Shown here piece by piece: positions 1 through 6,252 of a DNA stretch of 6,309 nucleotides (its first letter is position 1; each line of letters starts with the position of its first letter). The notes beneath the pieces are model-generated. The model was not told the DNA's origin, made no database searches, and saw nothing but the letters and a program-made list of their open reading frames with translations. This DNA is from Pseudomonadota bacterium (lineage in GTDB: Bacteria > Cyanobacteriota > Vampirovibrionia > LMEP-6097), in the NCBI GenBank assembly GCA_009924885.1, contig RFQS01000133.1:1-6309 (forward strand). The letters run 5' to 3'. A program made the translations under genes and the position numbers.

Positions 1-240
1 CCTAATGCTAGGGCTTTAATTGACACTTTAACACCTATGTATTTAAATAATACGGTTTATACAGATATTCTAGATGCCACTACTAGTGAGCTTGCCTCAA
101 GAATGACTGCTATGAATAACGCTAGTAATAACGCTGATGCAGTTATTAAGAAGCTGTTACTTTCTTATAATAAGGCTCGTCAGTCAGCTATTACTCAGGA
201 AATATCAGAGATCGTAGGTGGATCTGCTGCTTTAGCTTAA
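1..240 (+). CDS. atpG: ATP synthase F1 subunit gamma, C-terminal part (5' end outside window)
   Basis: This is the last 79 residues of the gamma subunit, the central rotor stalk of F1 that turns inside the alpha3-beta3 ring and links proton flow to ATP synthesis. The frame is open from base 1 and ends with TAA at 238-240. The in-frame ATG at 37 is internal, because the residues before it (PNARALIDTLTP) already match the family. The block SELASRMTAMNNAS, followed by YNKARQSAITQEISEIVGG, is the conserved C-terminal helix of gamma and is diagnostic. No atpD (beta) or atpC (epsilon) gene follows. Gamma therefore seems to close its cluster, as in cyanobacteria, where beta and epsilon are encoded elsewhere. 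A hairpin with a T tract follows directly. The identification is secure, but most of the gene is not visible. Confidence 0.96.
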   Translation, partial: PNARALIDTLTPMYLNNTVYTDILDATTSELASRMTAMNNASNNADAVIKKLLLSYNKARQSAITQEISEIVGGSAALA

Positions 241-244
241 TATT

Positions 245-264
245 AAGAGCCTCAGAGCTTTTTT
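245..264 (+). terminator. Weak intrinsic terminator candidate after atpG
   Basis: AAGAGC (245-250) can pair with GCTTTT (257-262) around a 6-base loop, with one G-U pair, and the arm runs into six T's (259-264). It sits 5 bases after the atpG stop, where an operon-end terminator would be expected. The stem is short and has only two G-C pairs, so it may attenuate transcription and let some reach the phosphorylase gene. Confidence 0.4.
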
Positions 265-293
265 AATTGTCTAACTTCTTTCGTTGGTTCTTA

Positions 294-1622
294 ATGTCTA
301 AATATAGTGTAGTTGAAATTATCAATAAGAAAAAAAATGGACTGGAACACAGTCTAGATGAGATTAATTGGTTAATTAATAATATTTCTTCTATCCCTGA
401 TTTTCAATTAAGTGCTTGGTTAATGGCTGTGAGATTAAATGGTTTAAGTCATCGTGAAACGGCTGAACTGACGAGAGCTATGGCTTACAGTGGTCATGTG
501 CTTACTTTAAAAAGGCACGACCAAGGCTGCGACATTAGTGGTGAAAGACAAGCTAGCACACGTGGCTTTGTTGATAAGCATAGTACTGGTGGGGTTGGTG
601 ATAAAGTGACTGTTGTGCTTTCTCCTTTACTGGCGGCTTTAGGATTTAAGGTATCTAAATTTTCAGGTGGAGCTCTTGGTCATACAGGTGGGACTGTTGA
701 TAAACTCCTGTCTATACCAGGGTTTAAGATTAACATTGACATTCAAGCTTTTGAAAAGCAGATAGCCGAAGTTGGTATAGCTATTTCTGGACAAACCACT
801 GACTTTGCACCTGCTGATAAAAAACTTTATGCTCTTAGAGATCTTACTTCTACTGTGGATTCCATACCACTTATCGCTTCTAGTGTTATGTCGAAAAAAA
901 TAGCTGGTGGAGCTGATGTCATTTTAATCGATCTTAAATGTGGTAGTGGAGCCTTTATGAAAGATCTAAATTCTGCTAAAGCTCTTAGGGACGAGATTTT
1001 ATCTATTGCGCGTGAACTTAAACTGGATGTTAAAGTCCTGATTACTAATATGGATCAACCTTTAGGTTATGCTGTTGGTAATTCACTTGAGATTATGGAA
1101 GCTATAGAAATTCTTGAGGGTACTTTGAAAAATGATACTTATGAATTAGTAATTGAGCTAGCTAGCCTTTTAGTAGATAGGGATGAAATTATTTCTGCGA
1201 TTGCTTCTGGTAAAGCTTATGTGAAATTTGACGAATGGATTTCTGCTCAGGGTGGTGATTTAAAGGCTTTTAAAGATACTTATAGGGCTAAGTATGAATA
1301 TGCTGTTAAAGCTTCTGAAAAAGCTTTTATAAAAGATATTTCCTGTGAGGAAGTCGGCCGCCTAGCTAATGAACTGGCTTTTGGTCTTAATAAATCAAAA
1401 AATAATGGTATCGATTATAAAGCTGGTGTAATTTTTTCGGCTAAAGTGGGAGATGAAGTAAAAGTTGGAGATGCCGTATTTACCGTATTTTCAAACCAAG
1501 CTGAGCTTGATTTAAATCTTGTGGCAGCAGAGTTTTTAAAAGCTATAACTTTTAGTCATACTCCAGTTGTAAAACCAAAACTTCTCTTGAATACAAAGAA
1601 TCCATTCTCGCTTTTTTCATAA
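294..1622 (+). CDS. deoA: Pyrimidine-nucleoside (thymidine) phosphorylase
   Basis: This 442-residue protein is predicted to split thymidine, uridine or deoxyuridine with phosphate into the free base and (deoxy)ribose-1-phosphate, a cytosolic step of pyrimidine salvage. Its length fits the family (about 430-440). In order it has the N-terminal alpha domain (1-70), the phosphate loop KHSTGGVGDK (95-104), the signature region SGGALGHTGGTVDKLL (124-139), and the base-binding block with R182, S197 and K201 in LRD...IASS..SKK. A C-terminal alpha/beta domain includes NNGIDYKAGVIFSAKVGDEVKVGD (370-393), written here in full as one motif region. The signature is odd: the usual Arg is Gly126 and the usual Glu is Leu139. 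ATG 294 was chosen over TTG 267 because family N-termini align there and the TTG abuts the atpG terminator. No Shine-Dalgarno or separate promoter is seen. Family membership is firm, but the preferred nucleoside (hence deoA versus pdp) is not decided. Confidence 0.93.
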   Translation: MSKYSVVEIINKKKNGLEHSLDEINWLINNISSIPDFQLSAWLMAVRLNGLSHRETAELTRAMAYSGHVLTLKRHDQGCDISGERQASTRGFVDKHSTGGVGDKVTVVLSPLLAALGFKVSKFSGGALGHTGGTVDKLLSIPGFKINIDIQAFEKQIAEVGIAISGQTTDFAPADKKLYALRDLTSTVDSIPLIASSVMSKKIAGGADVILIDLKCGSGAFMKDLNSAKALRDEILSIARELKLDVKVLITNMDQPLGYAVGNSLEIMEAIEILEGTLKNDTYELVIELASLLVDRDEIISAIASGKAYVKFDEWISAQGGDLKAFKDTYRAKYEYAVKASEKAFIKDISCEEVGRLANELAFGLNKSKNNGIDYKAGVIFSAKVGDEVKVGDAVFTVFSNQAELDLNLVAAEFLKAITFSHTPVVKPKLLLNTKNPFSLFS

Positions 1623-1636
1623 AAATGGAACCTTTG

Positions 1637-1665
1637 CTGTCATTTTCAGTCTCTTTGGGTATAAG
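1637..1665 (+). promoter_or_regulatory. Sigma70-type promoter candidate for the glycine-zipper gene
   Basis: CTGTCA (1637-1642, four of six consensus bases) is separated by 17 bases from TATAAG (1660-1665, five of six). This predicts a start near 1672 and a leader of about 35 bases before the ATG at 1707. It is the best pair in the 84-base gap. A second, weaker pair (TTAGCG 1669-1674 and GATAAT 1692-1697) would give a nearly leaderless message. Support is by consensus match only, in AT-rich DNA where chance matches are common. Confidence 0.35.
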
Positions 1666-1706
1666 AAATTAGCGCCATTTTGACGTGGTAAGATAATTGT
1701 GTTCGT

Positions 1707-2462
1707 ATGAAAAAAATAATATTATGTTTAGTATTTTTGGCATTGGGGTCTCAGCACTCAGCTTTTGCTGGTGGTTTACCGAGACCGATGACGGATTTAA
1801 GTTCAGATTTAAGAAATGAGCTTGAGCGTGCAAGGCTTAATGCTGATGAGTATAAAAATCTTTATCTTGATCAGCAGGCTGAAGCCAGAAAATTAAGGAC
1901 GGATTTAGATTCTGCTAACCAAAAATGTAATGATTGTTATCGTGATAAGGCTCAGTTAGATGGATCAATGACTAGTTTAAGAGGTGAGAATCAAGAATTA
2001 AATAGAAAAGTTGGTGAATATAAGGCGAAGGCTGATTTGCTTGCGGCAGCACCAGCGGTAGCTCCTGCGAAAATTGAAGCTAAGCCTGAAGTGGCTAAGG
2101 TTGATGAAGACAGTGGTATTTTTCACAGAGTTTTTGGTACTTTAGTGGGGGTTCCTGTCGGAATAGCTGCTGGTACACCTATCGGAGCTGTTAGAGGCAG
2201 CCTGTCTAAGGCTATTGTTTATGCAGATGGTTTTTCTGAGTATATGGGACCTGGACTTTTAGGTGAGGCTGCTGGTAATGTAAGTGGTCTTGGTGTAGGA
2301 GCTATTGCGGGGGCTTTTAGCGGTGCTGCAAAAGGTTTTACTACTGGTGTTAAATATGGATATCTATCTCCTTTTAGTGCTCGTAGCGTGAGTCTAGATG
2401 GTGGTTTTATTAATGGCTATAATCCTTACGATTTTAGTGATTTAAAAAAATCTAATACTTAA
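1707..2462 (+). CDS. Secreted or membrane-associated coiled-coil, glycine-zipper protein of unknown function
   Basis: I do not recognise this 251-residue protein as a named family. It has four visible parts. A Sec signal peptide covers residues 1-21 (two Lys, a hydrophobic core, and AFA before GG at 22); Cys7 is too early for a lipobox. A highly charged helical stretch with coiled-coil character runs from about 28 to 112 and contains a CxxC pair (C74, C77). An Ala/Pro/Lys-rich linker follows (113-133). The C-terminal region has two hydrophobic glycine-zipper segments: glycines at 144, 148, 152, 156, 160 and 164, then at 186, 190 and every fourth residue to 218. The tail (221-251) is polar and rich in Asp, Asn, Tyr and Ser. 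Such zippers pack helices tightly in or on membranes, so an exported, probably oligomeric, membrane-bound protein is inferred. It has its own candidate promoter and a terminator-like hairpin after it, so it may be a single transcription unit. No Shine-Dalgarno is seen before the ATG. Function unknown. Confidence 0.85.
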   Translation: MKKIILCLVFLALGSQHSAFAGGLPRPMTDLSSDLRNELERARLNADEYKNLYLDQQAEARKLRTDLDSANQKCNDCYRDKAQLDGSMTSLRGENQELNRKVGEYKAKADLLAAAPAVAPAKIEAKPEVAKVDEDSGIFHRVFGTLVGVPVGIAAGTPIGAVRGSLSKAIVYADGFSEYMGPGLLGEAAGNVSGLGVGAIAGAFSGAAKGFTTGVKYGYLSPFSARSVSLDGGFINGYNPYDFSDLKKSNT

Positions 2463-2489
2463 AAAAAGCTTGACTAGTTAGCTCTTTTT
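2463..2489 (+). terminator. Intrinsic terminator candidate after the glycine-zipper gene
   Basis: AAAAAGCT (2463-2470) pairs with AGCT (2480-2483) and, across one bulged C (2484), with TTTTT (2485-2489), leaving a 9-base loop. It begins on the base after the stop codon, and the 3' arm is itself the T tract. The stem has few G-C pairs, so termination may be partial. The A-rich first arm would give some activity on the opposite strand as well. Confidence 0.42.
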
Positions 2490-2490
2490 C

Positions 2491-2521
2491 ATTATCCATG
2501 CTAAAAATAAACATGAATAAT
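2491..2521. repeat. Inverted repeat upstream of the helicase gene
   Basis: ATTATCCATG (2491-2500) and CATGAATAAT (2512-2521) are inverted copies that match at nine of ten positions, separated by 11 A/T-rich bases. The dyad lies between the terminator-like hairpin and the helicase start at 2553. It could be a regulator binding site or a leader hairpin. No clear -35/-10 pair is seen beside it, and in DNA this AT-rich part of the match could be chance. Confidence 0.35.
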
Positions 2522-2552
2522 AGTGTTTATACAAGGAATTTGGATTTGCTAA

Positions 2553-4853
2553 ATGGTAATAACTAAGACGAAGTTCAAGCTTGATGCTTTTCAAGAAGAG
2601 TCGATAGCTTTTATTAAGGACTCAAAAAATTTAATCGTTAGTGCACCTACTGGTGCAGGTAAAACAGCGATAGCCTCAGAGGCTATTGCGATGGCTATAG
2701 CGGAAGGTAAAAAAGTATTTTATACAGCTCCTCTAAAGGCTTTAATTAATCAGAAATTTTTAGAATTTCAAAGAGACTACGGGATTGAGAAGGTCGGCAT
2801 ACTTACTGGAGACACCTCTAAAAATAGAGATGCTCAGATTATGGTTCTTACGAATGAAATTTACCGTAATATGCTTTATGGCACCACATTTGGATCTTTA
2901 GATCCTTATCTTGAAGATTTAAAGTTTGTTATTTTTGATGAATTTCATTATATTGGTGATGAGTCAAGAGGAACTGTTTGGGAAGAAAGTGTAATATATA
3001 GCCCTAAATCAGTTAAATTAATTGCTTTATCTGCGACTATTAATAATCCTGAAGAACTTAGAGACTGGATCTCTAATGTGCATGGAGAGTGCGCTCTAGT
3101 TAAGACTGATTTTAGACCAGTGCCACTGCATCATTTTTATTTTAAAGATGAGCAGCTTCTTCCTTTAATTACCCCTAATGGTAAGTTAAATCCTAAGCTT
3201 AAAGAAAGGAATGATAATCGCTCTGGCTCTAAGCATAAATTCTCTCATCGTGGTGGTGGTTTTGGTAAGCCAGTTTCCCCTGATTTAGTAGTAGAAGAAT
3301 TAGCTAAAAAGAACATGCTGCCTGCTATTTACTTCGTCTTTAGTAGAAAAGGCTGTGATAACTATGCTAAACAGTGTGAGGAGCTTAAGTTACTTACTGA
3401 AAAAGAATCTAGTGAATTAAATAAAATTATAGATGAGCAGATTAAATCTAGTAGTTTCATTGCGAATTACCCACATCTAAATCTTATTCGTAAAGGCGTG
3501 GCTTCGCATCATTCAGGTCTATTACCAGCTTTAAAAGTATTAATCGAAGATTTATTTACGAAAGGGCTTATTAAAATAGTTTTCTCTACTGAAACACTAG
3601 CAGCAGGTATTAATATGCCAGCGAGAACTACCATTATTAGCAGTCTTGAAAAGATGGGTGATCATGGTTTCAGGTCTCTAAAGGCTTCTGAGTTTCTTCA
3701 GATGTCTGGACGTGCTGGTAGAAGAGGTATGGACGATGTTGGCTATGTAATTACTGTTAAGAACAGTAATCAGACAGCAGGGGATGCGGCTTCTTTAGCG
3801 GTTTCTAAGGCTGAGGACATAGAAAGTAATTTCAGACCAAGTTATGAGATGGTTCTTAACTTACTCACTAATCATTCTCTTGATGAGGTAAAAGCACTTA
3901 TTTTTAAGAGCTTTGGTCATTCCTTGATTCTAAGAGATCTCAAGCCGATACTAGCTGAGAAGAGTTTACTTGAAAACAAGCAGTTTGATTTGCAGACACC
4001 ACTGTGTCCAGGTGAAATTGGAGATCTTCAGCATTATAGATCGATGCAAGATAAACTTGATGAGACAAGAAAGAGTAAGAAAAAACTAGAAGAAGAGATG
4101 TCGCCTGACGTTACTGCGATGGAGGAACTTTTAGAGATATTAACTCTAGAGGCTCAGAATTACCCCTGTAATGGCTGTCCTAAGCAGAAGCCATGCTCTA
4201 AGCAGTTCTCTACTTTAAGACGTTATCGTAAAAAGATAAGGGAATTAAATCAGATTCTTAAGGCTAAAGAAGAGACTTACTGGCAGAATTTCCAAGATAT
4301 CACAGAGCTTTTAAAAGAGAAAGCATATTTAGATAGTAATTATAAGCCTACAGAACTTGGTAAAATCTGTGCTGCGATTCGTTCTGAGAATTCTTTATAT
4401 ATCACTGAAGTTTTAACTAAGGATTTTGTGAAAAATTTAGATGTTACTCAGTTTGCTTGTCTATTATCTGCGGTGGTCGTGGAATCAAGATCTTCTAGAG
4501 ATAGTTTCGGTCTTAAAGCTCAGGCAGATAATTATGATGTTTTTGAGAATTTGAAAAATATCGCAAGAAGCGTAGTAAAGGTTCAGCGTAATTTTAGAGT
4601 AATGAAGCCTGTTGATATAAATATGGATGTATCCTCTGTTGTTACGAAGTGGATTGAATCTCAAAACTGGGAGGAGCTTATGTCTTCTAATAGAGCTGAT
4701 GATGGCGATGCTCTTAAAGCTCTGAGACGTACTGTTGATATGTGTAAGCAGGTATCTAAACTTAGTAGTCTTGATAGAAAGATTACTGAGCTTGCGATTC
4801 AAGCTGTACAGTTGATTGAAAAAGAGCCAGTTCTTGAGCCTACTTTCGTCTAA
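2553..4853 (+). CDS. Ski2-like DExH-box RNA helicase with DSHCT-type C-terminus
   Basis: This 766-residue superfamily 2 helicase is predicted to unwind or remodel RNA using ATP in the cytosol. All core motifs are intact: motif I APTGAGKT (31-38), Ia TAPLKAL (58-64), Ib LTGD (84-87), motif II DEFH (129-132), motif III SAT (160-162), motif IV near YFVFSRKG (260-267), motif V TETLAAGINMPA (346-357) and motif VI QMSGRAGRRG (383-392). A basic Gly/Arg/Ser-rich segment (about 205-240) lies between the two RecA-like domains. The C-terminal half has a charged helical region (490-590) with a cysteine cluster C539, C542 and C548, then a DSHCT-like domain (about 595-760) with the typical DDGDALKALRRTVD block. 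Relatives include bacterial HelY-type proteins and plastid ISE2, which acts in chloroplast RNA processing. AAGGAA at 2533-2538 is too far from the ATG to be a good ribosome site; a weak TGGA (2541-2544) has better spacing. miaB follows 7 bases after the stop. The family is certain; the exact RNA substrate is not known. Confidence 0.94.
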   Translation: MVITKTKFKLDAFQEESIAFIKDSKNLIVSAPTGAGKTAIASEAIAMAIAEGKKVFYTAPLKALINQKFLEFQRDYGIEKVGILTGDTSKNRDAQIMVLTNEIYRNMLYGTTFGSLDPYLEDLKFVIFDEFHYIGDESRGTVWEESVIYSPKSVKLIALSATINNPEELRDWISNVHGECALVKTDFRPVPLHHFYFKDEQLLPLITPNGKLNPKLKERNDNRSGSKHKFSHRGGGFGKPVSPDLVVEELAKKNMLPAIYFVFSRKGCDNYAKQCEELKLLTEKESSELNKIIDEQIKSSSFIANYPHLNLIRKGVASHHSGLLPALKVLIEDLFTKGLIKIVFSTETLAAGINMPARTTIISSLEKMGDHGFRSLKASEFLQMSGRAGRRGMDDVGYVITVKNSNQTAGDAASLAVSKAEDIESNFRPSYEMVLNLLTNHSLDEVKALIFKSFGHSLILRDLKPILAEKSLLENKQFDLQTPLCPGEIGDLQHYRSMQDKLDETRKSKKKLEEEMSPDVTAMEELLEILTLEAQNYPCNGCPKQKPCSKQFSTLRRYRKKIRELNQILKAKEETYWQNFQDITELLKEKAYLDSNYKPTELGKICAAIRSENSLYITEVLTKDFVKNLDVTQFACLLSAVVVESRSSRDSFGLKAQADNYDVFENLKNIARSVVKVQRNFRVMKPVDINMDVSSVVTKWIESQNWEELMSSNRADDGDALKALRRTVDMCKQVSKLSSLDRKITELAIQAVQLIEKEPVLEPTFV

Positions 4854-4860
4854 ATAAATA

Positions 4861-6252
4861 ATGTCGATTACTAAAACCAAAAAGAAAGTTTTTATAGAGA
4901 CCCTTGGCTGTCAAATGAATGTCGCTGACACTGAAAGAATGTTAGGGCTTTTAGATGAAATCGATTATGTTCAAACTGAAGATAGAATGGAAGCTGATCT
5001 TTCTATCTTAAATACTTGTAGTATCAGGGAACATGCTGTGGATAAGATGCGTAGCTATATGGGCAAGTGGGATAAAACTCGTAAGCCTGGTAGCATGATA
5101 GCTCTAGCTGGCTGCGTGCCGCAGCAGGAAGGAACTAAGCTCGCTACTGATGTAAGAACTGCTGATATAGTTATCGGTACCCACAATTTACATCGTCTTC
5201 CAGACTTAGTTCTAGAGGCAGAAGCGAAGCACCAGATTAATCTTTTAAATGGGGTAGAGCCAGCTATTAAGAATAAAGGTGTTTATGCGAGCCGTCCTCA
5301 GGTAGCTGAAATCTGGGAAGAGCTGCCAGAAGATATTCCAGAGACTCCAATATTTCGAAAAACGAAGTATTATGCTTGGGTAAACGTTATATATGGCTGT
5401 AATTATCGCTGTACTTACTGTATAGTGCCTAAAACTCGTGGTGATCAGCGTTCTAGGTCTACAGTCGATATCGTATCTGAGGTACAGGCTTTAGCTGCTG
5501 ATGGTTTTAAAGAAATTATATTATTAGGACAGAATGTCGATGGTTATGGTCTAGATATAGGGACTAATCTAGCAGCCTTATTGCGAGAAGTACATAAAGT
5601 AGATGGCATAGAACGAATTAAATTCTTAACCTCACATCCCTGTGATATGACCTATGAGCTTATAGAGACAGTGGCAGAGTTGCCTAAGGTGTCCAAGTAC
5701 TTCCATGTACCGATACAAGCTGGTAATGATCAGGTTCTTAAGCGTATGGCTCGTAGATATACTGTAGCTAGGTATATGGAATTAGTAAATTATATTCGTA
5801 AGCTAATGCCAGATGCTTCGATTACTGGTGACATTATAGTAGGCTTCCCCGGTGAGACACATGAACAGTTTATGGATTCAGTGAAAGTTGTTCAAGAAGT
5901 GGGCTATGATGCTTGCAATACTGCTATCTATTCTAAGCGTCCATTTACACCAGCTGCTGAGTGGGAGGATAATATTACCCATGCTGAAAAGCAGGAAAGA
6001 ATCAGGCTTTTAAATGCTATCTGCACAGAAGTCGCTGAAAAACAGGCTTTAAGGTATGTAGGTAAGGTGGAGAAAGTCCTCGTCGAGGGTAAATCGGTGC
6101 GTAACCCAGATAGGCTAACGGGTAGAATTTTTAATAATAAGACTGTAAACATAGAGTGTGATCCCGCTTTGCATGATAAATATATCGGTACTTTTGCTGA
6201 TGTGAGGATTACTAGGACTAATCCTTGGGCACTGCGTGGAGAGTTTATTTAG
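4861..6252 (+). CDS. miaB: tRNA-2-methylthio-N6-dimethylallyladenosine synthase (MiaB)
   Basis: This complete 463-residue radical-SAM methylthiotransferase adds a methylthio group to C2 of i6A at position 37 of tRNAs reading UNN codons, which steadies codon pairing. The N-terminal domain holds the auxiliary [4Fe-4S] cysteines C17 (ETLGCQMN), C53 (NTCSIRE) and C85 (AGCVPQQ). The radical-SAM domain has C180, C184 and C187 in GCNYRCTYC. LLGQNVDGYG (221-230), TSHPCDMT (257-264), DIIVGFPGET (324-333) and a TRAM domain (about 395-460) follow. MiaB is preferred over MtaB and RimO because of the LGQNV and YS.RP.TPAA blocks and the N-terminal CQMN motif. The wording resembles cyanobacterial MiaB. The start at 4861 gives a standard N-terminus but has no Shine-Dalgarno, so translation may be coupled to the helicase gene that ends 7 bases upstream. 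The substrate requires MiaA, which is not in this window. Confidence 0.96.
   Translation: MSITKTKKKVFIETLGCQMNVADTERMLGLLDEIDYVQTEDRMEADLSILNTCSIREHAVDKMRSYMGKWDKTRKPGSMIALAGCVPQQEGTKLATDVRTADIVIGTHNLHRLPDLVLEAEAKHQINLLNGVEPAIKNKGVYASRPQVAEIWEELPEDIPETPIFRKTKYYAWVNVIYGCNYRCTYCIVPKTRGDQRSRSTVDIVSEVQALAADGFKEIILLGQNVDGYGLDIGTNLAALLREVHKVDGIERIKFLTSHPCDMTYELIETVAELPKVSKYFHVPIQAGNDQVLKRMARRYTVARYMELVNYIRKLMPDASITGDIIVGFPGETHEQFMDSVKVVQEVGYDACNTAIYSKRPFTPAAEWEDNITHAEKQERIRLLNAICTEVAEKQALRYVGKVEKVLVEGKSVRNPDRLTGRIFNNKTVNIECDPALHDKYIGTFADVRITRTNPWALRGEFI

Noticed and set aside
267..293. TTG start that would add nine residues (MSNFFRWFL) to the phosphorylase
   Set aside because: The family N-terminus begins at the ATG at 294, the added residues have no counterpart, and the TTG directly abuts the T tract of the atpG hairpin.
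267..295. Promoter-like pair TTGTCT and CTTAAT, spacing 17
   Set aside because: It would start transcription after the phosphorylase ATG, so it cannot serve the chosen start; the matches are only four of six each.
1622..1646. Inverted match AAAATG...CATTTT after the phosphorylase gene as a terminator
   Set aside because: The stem is nearly all A-T with a 13-base loop and no T tract after a G-C core, so there is no good terminator here.
4485..4880. Minus-strand open frame of 131 codons
   Set aside because: It lies opposite the conserved DSHCT part of the helicase, has an unusual composition rich in Ile, Leu and Ser, and resembles no family; it is a shadow frame.
2553..4890. Similar N-termini of helicase (MVITKTKFK) and MiaB (MSITKTKKK)
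   Set aside because: The likeness is limited to a few Lys/Thr residues and differs in codons, so it is probably chance or a shared preference for A-rich starts, not a duplication.
5928..6152. Minus-strand open frame of 74 codons
   Set aside because: It is opposite the conserved TRAM region of miaB and has no independent signals.
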